A stretch of DNA of 64,000 nt from Chitinophagaceae bacterium (GTDB taxonomy: Bacteria > Bacteroidota > Bacteroidia > Chitinophagales > Chitinophagaceae), in NCBI GenBank assembly GCA_003168265.1, contig PMSV01000024.1:248001-312000 (forward strand). Direction: 5' to 3'. A program made the position numbers and the translations under genes. Numbering within the stretch: position 1 is the first letter of the stretch; every line of letters begins with the position of its first letter. Of the stretch, positions 23,741 through 32,292 are shown in pieces. The notes under the pieces were generated by a model. It saw nothing but the letters and a program-made list of their open reading frames with translations. It ran no database searches and was not told the origin of the DNA.

Positions 23741-24619
23741 ATGAAAATTGCAATTTACAGCAGGGTGTTGGAATATGACCAGCGATCGGATATCCAGCAT
23801 CTTTTCGATGAGCTTATTAAGCAGCATGTTGAGCCTGTCATCTATCAACCTTTTCTGGATAAGATCAAGGTTGATTTTTTGCTCCCCTCCAATATCTCGG
23901 CCTTCAATGATTCCGGGGACCTCAACGGCTCCATCGAATTTTTGATTAGCCTGGGCGGGGACGGTACATTACTCGACACCGTTTCCCTTGTCAGGGACAA
24001 GAATATCCCCGTGCTCGGTATCAACTTCGGAAGGCTGGGTTTTTTGGCGGGAATCGGTAAAGAAGACCTGAAAACGGCAGTCTCAGCCCTGGTTAACCGC
24101 ACTTTCGTGATAGATAAAAGAACCCTCGTTCATCTGGATTCCAATAAATCCCTTTTTGGGAAAGTGCCATATGCACTGAATGAATTTGCCATTCACAAGA
24201 CTGATACTTCTCCCATGATCAAGATCCATACTTATATGAATGGAGAGTTTCTGAATACTTACTGGGCCGATGGCCTGATCGTTTCCACCCCTACGGGGAG
24301 CACCGGTTATTCCTTAAGCTGTAACGGGCCTGTCGTCTTTCCGGACTCTGCCAGTTTTGTCATCACTCCGGTGGCGCCTCATAACCTGAATATCCGGCCA
24401 ATTGTCATTCCGGATAACAATATCATCTCTTTTGAAATTGAAGGGAGGTCGGACCAGTTCATTTGCGCCCTGGATTCCAGGAAGGAAATCGTGGACAAGA
24501 ATGTTCAGATCGCCATTCGGAAAGAAGCTTTTACCATGAGTCTGGTAAGGCTAAACGAAAACAATTTCTTACAAACCCTTCGAAACAAATTGTCCTGGGG
24601 ACTTGACACAAGAAATTAA
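23741..24619 (+). CDS. nadK: NAD kinase
   Basis: 292 residues from the ATG at 23741 (MKIAIYSRVLEYDQ); the track start is a TTG two codons earlier. NAD kinase signatures: LISLGGDGTLLDTV with the catalytic GGDG, PVLGINFGRLGFLAGIG, YWADGLIVSTPTGSTGYSLSCNGP. It phosphorylates NAD to NADP. It sits in the conserved Bacteroidota order nadK, DUF6089, uppS, bamA, ompH, ompH, murI and lies 60 bases before the DUF6089 gene. Confidence 0.95.
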   Translation: MKIAIYSRVLEYDQRSDIQHLFDELIKQHVEPVIYQPFLDKIKVDFLLPSNISAFNDSGDLNGSIEFLISLGGDGTLLDTVSLVRDKNIPVLGINFGRLGFLAGIGKEDLKTAVSALVNRTFVIDKRTLVHLDSNKSLFGKVPYALNEFAIHKTDTSPMIKIHTYMNGEFLNTYWADGLIVSTPTGSTGYSLSCNGPVVFPDSASFVITPVAPHNLNIRPIVIPDNNIISFEIEGRSDQFICALDSRKEIVDKNVQIAIRKEAFTMSLVRLNENNFLQTLRNKLSWGLDTRN

Positions 24620-24679
24620 TTTAGGATTTATTATAAAAGAAATCCGGTAATATTTCGTTATCGGGTATCATTTACTAAT

Positions 24680-25546
24680 ATGGCATTGATGAAAAAACCT
24701 GGCATTGTCTTATTTCCCTTGATTTTTCTTTTTTACATCTCCAAATCACAACAGGTCCAAAGCGTTGTGAACGAAGGCGAATTGGGTATTTCGCTGGGTG
24801 CGGCCCATTATTTCGGCGACCTTAATCCAAGGCTCAGGCTCAACAGGCCAAAGATCGCCGGTGGCATACTTGCCCGAAAGCAGATGAATAATTATATCGC
24901 CCTTCGGATTACCGCTCATTTTGCTCAATTGGGCTATTCTGATATATATAATACTGATAATGTGTTCATGCATACCAGGAATCTCAGTTTTAATACCAAT
25001 ATCTGGGAGCTGGCTTTTCATGGGGATTTTAATTTTTTCAAATACGTTCCCGGCGATATTGACCATCGGCAAACTCCCTATATTACAATTGGTATGGGGG
25101 TTTTCAATTTCGATCCCTATGCTTATTATCAGGGACAAAAGGTTTATCTCAGGGATTTAGGAACGGAAGGACAGGGTTCCACAGAATACCCAAACAAGAA
25201 ACCCTATAGTACTGTTGCGGCCTGTTTTCCTATAGGCTTAGGTTATAAATACAGCATCAATTCAATGTTCAACGCAGGTTTTGAAGTCGTTTACCGGTTC
25301 ACCACGACGGATTATATCGATGACGTCGGCGGCACTTATGCCGGTGCAGCCGCGTTCCCTGCCCTGCCAAACGGACAACCTTCCCTTGCAGGAATATTGC
25401 AGGACCGATCCTATGTATATGGCACCCCTATTGGCATTGCCGGAAGACAGCGGGGCTCGGGGAATAAATACGACAGCTATGTATTGGCCGAGTTCATGCT
25501 GACCATGAATCTAACTTCTTACAGGTGTCCGACGATCAGACCCTAA
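24680..25546 (+). CDS. DUF6089 family outer-membrane-type protein
   Basis: 288 residues with a signal peptide (the ATG at 24689, MKKPGIVLFPLIFLFYIS, is an equally good start). The mature part alternates aromatic and polar residues and matches DUF6089: GELGISLGAAHYFGDLNPRL at the start, ITIGMGVFNFDPYAYYQGQK in the middle and NSMFNAGFEVVYRFTTTDYIDD near the end, the pattern of an eight-stranded outer-membrane beta barrel. It lies between nadK and uppS in a syntenic Bacteroidota block, so a role in envelope assembly is inferred from context only. Confidence 0.8.
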   Translation: MALMKKPGIVLFPLIFLFYISKSQQVQSVVNEGELGISLGAAHYFGDLNPRLRLNRPKIAGGILARKQMNNYIALRITAHFAQLGYSDIYNTDNVFMHTRNLSFNTNIWELAFHGDFNFFKYVPGDIDHRQTPYITIGMGVFNFDPYAYYQGQKVYLRDLGTEGQGSTEYPNKKPYSTVAACFPIGLGYKYSINSMFNAGFEVVYRFTTTDYIDDVGGTYAGAAAFPALPNGQPSLAGILQDRSYVYGTPIGIAGRQRGSGNKYDSYVLAEFMLTMNLTSYRCPTIRP

Positions 25547-25642
25547 CCAAAAGCCTTTAGCGGCTATCTAAATTTACTTAGAACCCCTTCCTTCAAGCCT
25601 GTCAAATTTTCCATACCTTCGCAGCCTTTAAAACGCTGGTCC

Positions 25643-26386
25643 TTGTCTTTCAAAGAACAAATTAACCTGCGGCAATTGCCAAATCATATTGCAATCATCA
25701 TGGATGGCAATGGCAGGTGGGCTAAAGAAAAGGGCCAGGACAGGCTCTACGGGCATTTTCATGGCGTAGAAAGCGTGCGGCAGGTGGTCGAAGGAGCCGC
25801 AGAACTGGGAATAGGTTATCTTACCCTTTACGCTTTTTCCACGGAAAACTGGGACAGGCCTGAGGATGAAGTTACTGGTCTGATGGAATTACTGGTTGAT
25901 ACCATCAAAAAAGAAGTCGGAACGCTCAACAAGAACAATATCAGACTCCATGTGATAGGGGACCTGGATATGCTTCCGGAAGCTGCAAAAAAAGAGATGC
26001 AGGAAGCCATGGAGCAGACTTCCGCCAATACAGGCCTGAACCTGATCATGGCCCTGAGTTATAGCAGCCGCTGGGAACTTGCCGAAGCGATCCGAAAAAT
26101 CGCATTAGAAATAAAGGATGGTGTATTGCAACCGGAACAGATTGGGCAGCAAACCCTTGCTAACTATCTATGTACAAAGGATTTCCCTGATCCGGAATTG
26201 ATGATCCGGACCAGTGGTGAATTTCGGATCAGTAATTTTCTGCTCTATCAACTTGCCTATGCCGAACTGTATTTTACGTCCGTTCTGTGGCCGGATTTCA
26301 GGAAGGAGCAATTGTACCAGGCGATCTCAGATTTTCAGAGCAGGGAGAGAAGGTTTGGGAAGACCAGCGAGCAATTGAAAAAATAA
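25643..26386 (+). CDS. uppS: Isoprenyl transferase / undecaprenyl diphosphate synthase
   Basis: 247 residues from a TTG codon at 25643; the first ATG would fall inside the substrate site and is too late. Cis-prenyltransferase motifs: HIAIIMDGNGRWAKEKG (catalytic Asp and diphosphate site), TLYAFSTENWDRP, IMALSYSSRWELAEA, and DPELMIRTSGEFRISNFLLY. It builds the C55 lipid carrier for peptidoglycan and O-antigen units. It precedes bamA by 117 bases; promoter-like CTTAATTTG lies in the gap but differs from TAnnTTTG at position 2. Confidence 0.93.
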   Translation: MSFKEQINLRQLPNHIAIIMDGNGRWAKEKGQDRLYGHFHGVESVRQVVEGAAELGIGYLTLYAFSTENWDRPEDEVTGLMELLVDTIKKEVGTLNKNNIRLHVIGDLDMLPEAAKKEMQEAMEQTSANTGLNLIMALSYSSRWELAEAIRKIALEIKDGVLQPEQIGQQTLANYLCTKDFPDPELMIRTSGEFRISNFLLYQLAYAELYFTSVLWPDFRKEQLYQAISDFQSRERRFGKTSEQLKK

Positions 26387-26503
26387 CCCCATGCAAGTAC
26401 ATAAAATTCTCTATAAATGAATCATTAAGGCCCTGTTAGCTCCGCATTTTAACAAAGACTTTTAATAAATCAACTTAATTTGCCGCTCTAAAAAACCGAC
26501 TGG

Positions 26504-29230
26504 ATGCTACGAAGATTACTGTTTTGTGTACTTGTGTCATTTTTTTCCATTTTTCTTTCCCCATCCATCGCATTTAGTCAGGTTACCGATACCACCCATC
26601 CGGTTTCCGTTGATCCGGAATTACTTGCGCTTCAAAATGCCAAAGCCCCAAAGGAATATATTATTGCGGGCATCAAGATCACCGGCACAAAATTTCTCGA
26701 CGAGTCGCTTCTTCTCTCTATTTCCGGACTGACAGTAGGGGACAAGGTTAATATTCCCGGTGGTGATAATTTCAGTAAGGCAATTACCAATCTCTGGAAA
26801 CAGAACCTCTTTTCCTATGTAGCGATCTATATAACCAAATTAAATGGCAATGACATTTATTTAGAGATCAATGTGACCGAAAAACCCAGGCTTCGGGATT
26901 TTACTTTTAAAGGGCCCAGCAAATCCGAGTCAGATGACCTGCAGAGCAAGACAGGATTGATCAAGGGTCGTGTGGTCACGGAAAATATGAAAAGGCAGGC
27001 CATCGACGCCATTCAAAAATACTATGCGGAAAAGGGGTATCCGGCAGCTATCGTAAAGACAAGAGAGACTCCTGTGGGATCCTCCAATTCCGAGGTGCTC
27101 ACTTTTTACGTTCAGAAAGGGGTGAAGGTCCATATCAATGAGATAAGTGTTTTCGGGAACAAAGATGTATCGGAAGCCAGGCTGAAAGCTCAGTTAAAAG
27201 ATACCAAGGAACTTACCCGGGTAACAATTTTTCCAACGCATGATTCCAGCAGTTACGGAATGAAGAAATACATGACCCTCCAGGAATATATAGAAAACTG
27301 GGGCTTTCTTTCTTTCACTCAGAGCAAGGAATTTTTAGACCCCTATTTCCGTTTCAAATTGTTCAGCGGCTCCAAATTCGACGCAAAGAAATTTGCCGAT
27401 GACAAGGAAAGCATGATCAGCTATTATAATTCCCTTGGTTACCGCGATGCAACCATTGTCAGTGACACCCAATATTACAATAAAAAGGGACAAATGGATA
27501 TCGATATCCGTGTGGATGAAGGGCACCGGTATTATTTCGGAAATATCAGTTGGAAGGGCAATACCCAATATTCCGATTCCATACTCACGGTAATTTTGGG
27601 ATTACGCAAGGGGGATATATATAATCTGGATATCCTGAATAAAAAACTGGGCAAACAGGTTTCAGCGGAAGGCGGAGATATCAGCGGACTCTATCAGGAT
27701 AATGGTTATCTATTCTTTCACGTAGATCCGGTTGAAATGGCTGTGTACAATGACACCATCGATTTTGAAATCCGGATGGTCGAAGGGCCGCAGGCAACCA
27801 TTAAGAATGTGACCATTACCGGTAACGAAAAAACAAAGGAATATGTGATTCGTCGTGAATTGAGGACCATCCCGGGTGAAAAATTCAGCAGAACGGATCT
27901 TATCAGGTCGCAACGCGAAATTGTCAATCTTGGATTCTTTAATCAGGAAAAAGTAGTTCCAAACCCAGTACCCAACCAGGATGACGGAACCGTGGATATT
28001 AACTGGAGTGTGGAGGAAAAATCCGCGGACCAACTGGAACTTTCTGCAGGCTGGGGCGGCGGTATCGGCCTGACCGGTACGGTGGGTGTCTCTTTCAACA
28101 ATTTCTCCATCAAGCAAATATTCAAAAAGTCCTCCTGGGACCCAATTCCAACGGGTGACGGACAAAAACTAAGTATTCGTGTGCAGTCCAATGGTAAAGC
28201 CTATCAATCCTATAATGCTTCCTTTACCGAGCCCTGGTTTGGTGGAAAAAAGAATAACTCATTGACTTTCAGCTTATATCGAAGTGTTTTCAGGACGGGT
28301 GGATTAAATAGATCGACCAATACCTATAAGTTCAGCGATACCAACTCATTGAAAAACATCGGTGCAACTGTGGCCCTGGGTACCCGATTGAAATGGCCGG
28401 ATGATTATTTTACGCTAACCTATTCGGTGAGTTTTGTTAATTATGACCTTACCAATTATTCCCTGTTTACCACGAATTTCAGGAATGGAACCTCCCGAAA
28501 TTTTAGTTTCAAACTGGCTCTTAGCCGTTATTCCCTTGACCAGCCGATATTTCCCCATAGCGGGAGTAACCTGCTGTTGAGCGTCCAGTTTACGCCCCCT
28601 TATTCGCTGTTTAATCCTTCCATCACAGAGCAACAGAGCTATATGCTGCCGGAATACCATAAATGGCGTTTTACCAATGAATGGTATATCCCGATCGGAA
28701 GACCTATGGGAGAGGACAAAAGCCGGCAGTTCGTGCTAAAAGCCTCAGTCAAATATGGCTTCATGGGACGGTATAATTCAAACCTGGATTTCTCTCCTTT
28801 TGAAAGATTCCAGTTGGGGGATGCCGGCTTGACCAATAACTTCGGTCTTTTGGGTTATGAGATCATTTCCCAAAGAGGATATCCTGTCTACTCGAATTCC
28901 AATCCGACTGTCAATCCGGAAACGCAGTCCACTCAGCAGTTTTTTGTACTCTTTAATAAGTATACCCTGGAAATGCGTTATCCCTTCGTGACCAACCCGA
29001 GCAGCACCATTTACGGGGAAACCTTCTTTGAAGCTGCAAACGGATGGTATACTTATACGTCTTATAATCCATTCCAACTGCGACGCAGCGTAGGTGCCGG
29101 GCTCCGGTTCTTCCTGCCTATGTTCGGTTTATTGGGCTTCGATTATGGCATTGGACTTGACAGGATCCAGAACGGTTCGATCAAGAATGCCAGCCGGTTT
29201 ACGTTTATGCTGGGCTACGAACCGGAATAA
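26504..29230 (+). CDS. bamA: Outer membrane protein assembly factor BamA
   Basis: 908 residues with signal peptide MLRRLLFCVLVSFFSIFLS. Several POTRA domains occupy about residues 45-500 (IIAGIKITGTKFLDESLL, VHINEISVFGNKDVSEARL, RYYFGNISWKGNTQYSDS, ATIKNVTITGNEKTKEYV are POTRA-type strands) and the C-terminal 16-stranded barrel starts near QLELSAGWGGGIGLTGTVG. The stretch around residues 240-290 (TLQEYIENWGFLSFTQSKEF) is an insertion absent from enterobacterial BamA. It inserts beta-barrel proteins into the outer membrane. It is followed 30 bases later by the first of two Skp/OmpH chaperones. Confidence 0.93.
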   Translation: MLRRLLFCVLVSFFSIFLSPSIAFSQVTDTTHPVSVDPELLALQNAKAPKEYIIAGIKITGTKFLDESLLLSISGLTVGDKVNIPGGDNFSKAITNLWKQNLFSYVAIYITKLNGNDIYLEINVTEKPRLRDFTFKGPSKSESDDLQSKTGLIKGRVVTENMKRQAIDAIQKYYAEKGYPAAIVKTRETPVGSSNSEVLTFYVQKGVKVHINEISVFGNKDVSEARLKAQLKDTKELTRVTIFPTHDSSSYGMKKYMTLQEYIENWGFLSFTQSKEFLDPYFRFKLFSGSKFDAKKFADDKESMISYYNSLGYRDATIVSDTQYYNKKGQMDIDIRVDEGHRYYFGNISWKGNTQYSDSILTVILGLRKGDIYNLDILNKKLGKQVSAEGGDISGLYQDNGYLFFHVDPVEMAVYNDTIDFEIRMVEGPQATIKNVTITGNEKTKEYVIRRELRTIPGEKFSRTDLIRSQREIVNLGFFNQEKVVPNPVPNQDDGTVDINWSVEEKSADQLELSAGWGGGIGLTGTVGVSFNNFSIKQIFKKSSWDPIPTGDGQKLSIRVQSNGKAYQSYNASFTEPWFGGKKNNSLTFSLYRSVFRTGGLNRSTNTYKFSDTNSLKNIGATVALGTRLKWPDDYFTLTYSVSFVNYDLTNYSLFTTNFRNGTSRNFSFKLALSRYSLDQPIFPHSGSNLLLSVQFTPPYSLFNPSITEQQSYMLPEYHKWRFTNEWYIPIGRPMGEDKSRQFVLKASVKYGFMGRYNSNLDFSPFERFQLGDAGLTNNFGLLGYEIISQRGYPVYSNSNPTVNPETQSTQQFFVLFNKYTLEMRYPFVTNPSSTIYGETFFEAANGWYTYTSYNPFQLRRSVGAGLRFFLPMFGLLGFDYGIGLDRIQNGSIKNASRFTFMLGYEPE

Positions 29231-29260
29231 TGATTAATTTTCCGACAAACAAATCGGTTT

Positions 29261-29776
29261 ATGAAAAAAATATTTTCCTTCCTGCTGTTGGTTATGGCAA
29301 CATTGACTGCTGCTCATGGCCAGGCCCGTTATGCCATCGTGGATACAAAATATATCCTGAATAAGGTGCCTGATTACGTCGAAGCCCAGAAAAAACTTGA
29401 CCAGCAAAGTATGGTCTGGCAAAAAGAAATTGACGATAAACAGGCGGCTCTGGACAAAATGTACAAGGATTTTGAGGCGGAACAAGTGATGTTGAGCGAT
29501 GATCTGAAGAAAAAAAGGGAGGATGAGATTTATAATAAGGAAAAGGAAGTGAGGGACCTTCAAAGAAAACGCTTTGGTTTTGAAGGAGATCTGTTTAAGA
29601 AAAGGCAGGAACTGGTAAAACCCATACAGGACAAGGTCTATAACGCAATACAGAAAATTGCGGTAAGCCGGATGTATGATTTTATTTTGGATAAAAGTGA
29701 AGGAATTACTGTTATCTTTGCCGACCCCAAATTGGATAAAAGTGAGGATGTATTGAGGGAATTGGGAATTAAATGA
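29261..29776 (+). CDS. Skp/OmpH periplasmic chaperone, copy 1
   Basis: 171 residues. Signal peptide MKKIFSFLLLVMATLTAAHG, a short N-terminal strand (YAIVDTKYILNKVPDYVEA) and a long coiled coil rich in Lys, Glu and Gln (residues 40-130), the Skp jellyfish tentacle. It holds unfolded outer-membrane proteins for BamA. It starts 30 bases after bamA. The second copy follows after 95 bases. Confidence 0.88.
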   Translation: MKKIFSFLLLVMATLTAAHGQARYAIVDTKYILNKVPDYVEAQKKLDQQSMVWQKEIDDKQAALDKMYKDFEAEQVMLSDDLKKKREDEIYNKEKEVRDLQRKRFGFEGDLFKKRQELVKPIQDKVYNAIQKIAVSRMYDFILDKSEGITVIFADPKLDKSEDVLRELGIK

Positions 29777-29871
29777 GATCTGATCTCGTTTCAATCAATT
29801 CTTAATAAAACAACTAACAAAATGTGAAACAACCCTAAACAGGGTACATGTTGTTCTAAAACAAACAAAAA

Positions 29872-30384
29872 ATGAAAAAGATCGTTTCGATGTTCTTGCT
29901 GGCAGCGTTGCTTTTCGCAGCAAAAACAAATTCTTTTGCACAACAGGGTAAGATCGGCTATATCAGCCTGAATGAATTCTTACCCACCATGCCTGAATAT
30001 AAAAAGGCGGATACCTCCATGAATGATTTCCGGAATGCATTGGCACAGCAGTTTGAAGATATGAAGAAAGAATTCAACGAACAGGATAGCCTGCTATCGT
30101 CTAAGGATACGGCAAAATTCAATAAAGCGCAGTTGGAAGTGAAAAGAAGAACCCTGGCCGAGCTGTACACAAAAGTCACCGGCTTCCAGCAGCAGGCACA
30201 GGAGGAATTGCAGACGAAACAACAGGAACTGATCGCCCCGATCCAAAAGAAAGCAATTGAGGCAATTCAGACAGTGGCTAAAGAAAATGGCTATACCTAT
30301 GTGTTTCAGAAGGAGGCGCTTTATAGTTACCCCGGCGCAGATGACCTGCTTCCACTTGTAAAAAAGAAGCTTAACCTGAAATAA
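29872..30384 (+). CDS. Skp/OmpH periplasmic chaperone, copy 2
   Basis: 170 residues. Signal peptide MKKIVSMFLLAALLFAAKT, then the Skp start KIGYISLNEFLPTMPEYKKA and a coiled coil to about residue 140. It is a diverged tandem paralogue of the previous gene. The 95-base spacer before it contains a small hairpin ACCCT-aaac-AGGGT (about 29837-29850) flanked by ACA/TGT repeats, possibly controlling the relative level of the two chaperones. An intrinsic terminator at 30408 follows. Confidence 0.87.
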   Translation: MKKIVSMFLLAALLFAAKTNSFAQQGKIGYISLNEFLPTMPEYKKADTSMNDFRNALAQQFEDMKKEFNEQDSLLSSKDTAKFNKAQLEVKRRTLAELYTKVTGFQQQAQEELQTKQQELIAPIQKKAIEAIQTVAKENGYTYVFQKEALYSYPGADDLLPLVKKKLNLK

Positions 30385-30407
30385 GAACATACGAATAATT
30401 TGCAAAG

Positions 30408-30433
30408 ACGCCCCTTGATCCGGGGCGTTTTTT
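30408..30433 (+). terminator. Terminator of the bamA-ompH group
   Basis: ACGCCCC-ttgatcc-GGGGCGT, a 7-bp stem with a 7-base loop, followed by TTTTTT. It ends the nadK-to-ompH transcript before murI. Confidence 0.85.
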
Positions 30434-30440
30434 ATTTTTG
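30433..30440 (+). promoter_or_regulatory. Possible murI -7 box fused to a terminator
   Basis: TATTTTTG, exact TAnnTTTG, begins in the U tract of the preceding terminator and ends 3 bases before the murI ATG. If real, the transcript would start at or beside the ATG. It could also be a chance match in a T-rich tract. Confidence 0.35.
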
Positions 30441-30443
30441 AAT

Positions 30444-31268
30444 ATGAATTCTCCAAAGGCGATCGGCATATTTGACTCAGGTTATGGAGGACTTACCGTA
30501 CTCAGGGAAATCCGTGCACATCTTCCCCAATACGATTATATCTATATGGGCGATAATGCCAGAGCGCCTTATGGTACCCGCTCATTTGATACTGTTTATC
30601 GTTACACCTTAGAAGCGGTAAAATGGTTTTTCAGCCATGGCTGTTCCCTTGTTATTTTAGCCTGCAATACAGCTTCGGCAAAGGCCCTCAGAACTATTCA
30701 GCAAAAAGACCTTCCGGTCATGGAACCCGGTAGCAAAGTGCTGGGTGTAATCCGCCCTACCACCGAGATCATTGGCAAATTCTCCCTTTCCGGAAAAGTG
30801 GGGATACTGGCCACTAAAGGCACCGTGCAATCAGGTTCCTATCCAATAGAGATCAAAAAATTCTATCCCGGTATTCAGGTTTATCAACAGGCTTGCCCCA
30901 TGTGGGTTCCCTTGATTGAAAACCATGAGCAGGATAGCTCTGGCGCAGATTATTTTGTAAGAGAATATTTGAATGCCTTGCTGAAACAGGACCAGGATAT
31001 CGACAGCATCCTGCTTGGATGCACTCATTACCCTCTTCTGCAAAACAAGATAATGCAATGGCTACCGGGGGACATTAAGTTGATTTCCCAGGGGAAAATC
31101 GTCGCCTCCAGCCTGGCTGATTATCTGCAAAGGCATCCCGAAATTGACCAAAAATGCAGTAAGAACGGGGAAATAAGCTTTTATACTACCGACTCCCCTG
31201 ATGATTTCGACCTGCAGGCCAGTTTTTTTTATGGTGAATCCGTCCGATCTTCTCATGCCGTTCCCTGA
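30444..31268 (+). CDS. murI: Glutamate racemase
   Basis: 274 residues from the ATG at 30444 (MNSPKAIGIFDSGYGGLTVL); the TTG at 30438 in the track lies in the -7 box. Both catalytic cysteines are present: LVILACNTASAKALR and SILLGCTHYPLLQ, with the substrate site IGIFDSGYGG. It makes D-glutamate for peptidoglycan. It is last in the envelope block but separated from ompH by a terminator, so it has independent transcription. Confidence 0.95.
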   Translation: MNSPKAIGIFDSGYGGLTVLREIRAHLPQYDYIYMGDNARAPYGTRSFDTVYRYTLEAVKWFFSHGCSLVILACNTASAKALRTIQQKDLPVMEPGSKVLGVIRPTTEIIGKFSLSGKVGILATKGTVQSGSYPIEIKKFYPGIQVYQQACPMWVPLIENHEQDSSGADYFVREYLNALLKQDQDIDSILLGCTHYPLLQNKIMQWLPGDIKLISQGKIVASSLADYLQRHPEIDQKCSKNGEISFYTTDSPDDFDLQASFFYGESVRSSHAVP

Positions 31269-31310
31269 GAAAAACATGTCCTAAAAAGCAGAAATTGAAG
31301 AATATTGATA

Positions 31311-31318
31311 TAAATTTG
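31311..31318 (+). promoter_or_regulatory. rpmH -7 promoter box
   Basis: TAAATTTG, exact TAnnTTTG, 94 bases before the rpmH ATG, giving a long structured leader. No TTTG at the expected -33 distance. Confidence 0.5.
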
Positions 31319-31326
31319 CAGCCCTT

Positions 31327-31359
31327 TCATAACTGCATGCATGGTGGCAGGCAGTATGA
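31327..31359 (+). promoter_or_regulatory. Hairpin in the rpmH 5' leader
   Basis: TCATA(A)CTGC pairs with GCAGTATGA, a 9-bp stem with one bulged A around a 14-base loop. Downstream are AACGGcCCGTT and TTCTAA-att-TTAGAA, so almost the whole leader is inverted repeats. It may serve L34-linked control (inference). Confidence 0.45.
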
Positions 31360-31412
31360 AAATAAACGGCCCGTTCTCCCGGGTATTCTAAATTTTAGAA
31401 AACAGATAACAA

Positions 31413-31568
31413 ATGAAACGCACATTTCAACCCCACCGGCGCAGACGCAAAACCGTTCATGGTTTCCGTAAACGGATGCAGACTGCAAATGGCCGTAAGG
31501 TGTTGGCCAGCCGCCGCAGGAAGGGTCGTACGAAACTGTCGGTTTCCGACGAGTCCAGGCTCAAATAA
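31413..31568 (+). CDS. rpmH: 50S ribosomal protein L34
   Basis: 51 residues ([20 protein letters not shown], ending SDESRLK), too short for the ORF track but unmistakable: basic L34 with the KRTFQPHxRRR start and [17 protein letters not shown] end. A structural protein of the large ribosomal subunit. Upstream lies a structured leader with a -7 box; downstream a hairpin precedes rnpA. This is the normal rpmH-rnpA-yidD order. Confidence 0.96.
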   Translation: MKRTFQPHRRRRKTVHGFRKRMQTANGRKVLASRRRKGRTKLSVSDESRLK

Positions 31569-31599
31569 TAAAAGGGCTCTGCCCGAATTTATAATACAT

Positions 31600-31632
31600 G
31601 GCCCCGCCTACCCGGGGCTATTTGTTTGTATT
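31600..31632 (+). terminator. Terminator or attenuator between rpmH and rnpA
   Basis: GGCCCCG-cctacc-CGGGGCT, 6 GC-rich pairs plus one G-U pair, followed by a U-rich but interrupted ATTTGTTTGTATT. It could lower rnpA and yidD expression relative to L34. Confidence 0.55.
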
Positions 31633-31640
31633 GATTAGCT

Positions 31641-32048
31641 GTGGAAACCCATACCTCATATAGGTTACATAAATCAGAAAGGTTGAAAAGCCGCAAAATC
31701 CTGGAACAATTATTTCGCAGGGGAAGCCCCGTCGTGCATGGTCCCTTGCGTATTCTATACCTGGAGCAGGGCCCGCAAAATACCCCGAAAAGGGCCATTT
31801 ACCCCCTGCAGGCAGGTTTTGGAACAGGGAGCCGGCAATTCAGGAGAGCAGTGGACAGAAACCGGATCAAAAGACTTTTGAGGGAGGCCTACCGTTTGCA
31901 AAAAAACGAGATCCTGCAGCTCTTGCTAAAAAAGGATAATTCCCTCTACTTGTTTATCCTTTATACCGGTAAACAAATCCCGGAATATTCGGTCATTTAT
32001 GAGCAGATGAAGGTAATTTTGTCTCTGCTGATCAGGAAAATTGCATAA
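31641..32048 (+). CDS. rnpA: Ribonuclease P protein component
   Basis: 135 residues from a GTG codon at 31641 ([20 protein letters not shown]). RNase P protein with the F-x-x-x-F/RNR motif [18 protein letters not shown] near residue 75. It supports the RNA subunit in tRNA 5' processing. It overlaps yidD by 8 bases at the 3' end. Confidence 0.93.
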   Translation: METHTSYRLHKSERLKSRKILEQLFRRGSPVVHGPLRILYLEQGPQNTPKRAIYPLQAGFGTGSRQFRRAVDRNRIKRLLREAYRLQKNEILQLLLKKDNSLYLFILYTGKQIPEYSVIYEQMKVILSLLIRKIA

Positions 32049-32274
32049 GAAAATCCTCCATATTCTCAGTCTGCCCTTGATCTTTTTGATAAAAGCTTAT
32101 CAATGGATCCTTTCCCCGATTTTGGGTCCCAAATGCAGGTTTACGCCTTCCTGTTCTCAATATGCCCTGGAAGCTCTTAAAAAGTATGGGATGATGAAAG
32201 GCCTATGGCTTGCAATAAGGCGGATCTCGCGCTGCCATCCCTGGGGCGGCCATGGTTATGATCCCGTTCCCTGA
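32041..32274 (+). CDS. yidD: Membrane protein insertion efficiency factor YidD
   Basis: 77 residues starting with TTG at 32041, overlapping the end of rnpA by 8 bases (translational coupling). YidD family: [28 protein letters not shown] with the cysteine pair, then [18 protein letters not shown]. It helps YidC-dependent insertion, though its chemistry is unclear. YidC is not next to it; the next gene is a lipoprotein on the other strand. Confidence 0.93.
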   Translation: MHKKILHILSLPLIFLIKAYQWILSPILGPKCRFTPSCSQYALEALKKYGMMKGLWLAIRRISRCHPWGGHGYDPVP

Positions 32275-32292
32275 TCTATTGGTATAGGTGGC

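Noticed and set aside
31337-31468. An ATG-started frame (MHGGRQYENKRPVLPG...) overlapping the start of rpmH
   Set aside because: It runs through the hairpin leader and into rpmH in another frame with no family resemblance; most likely chance.
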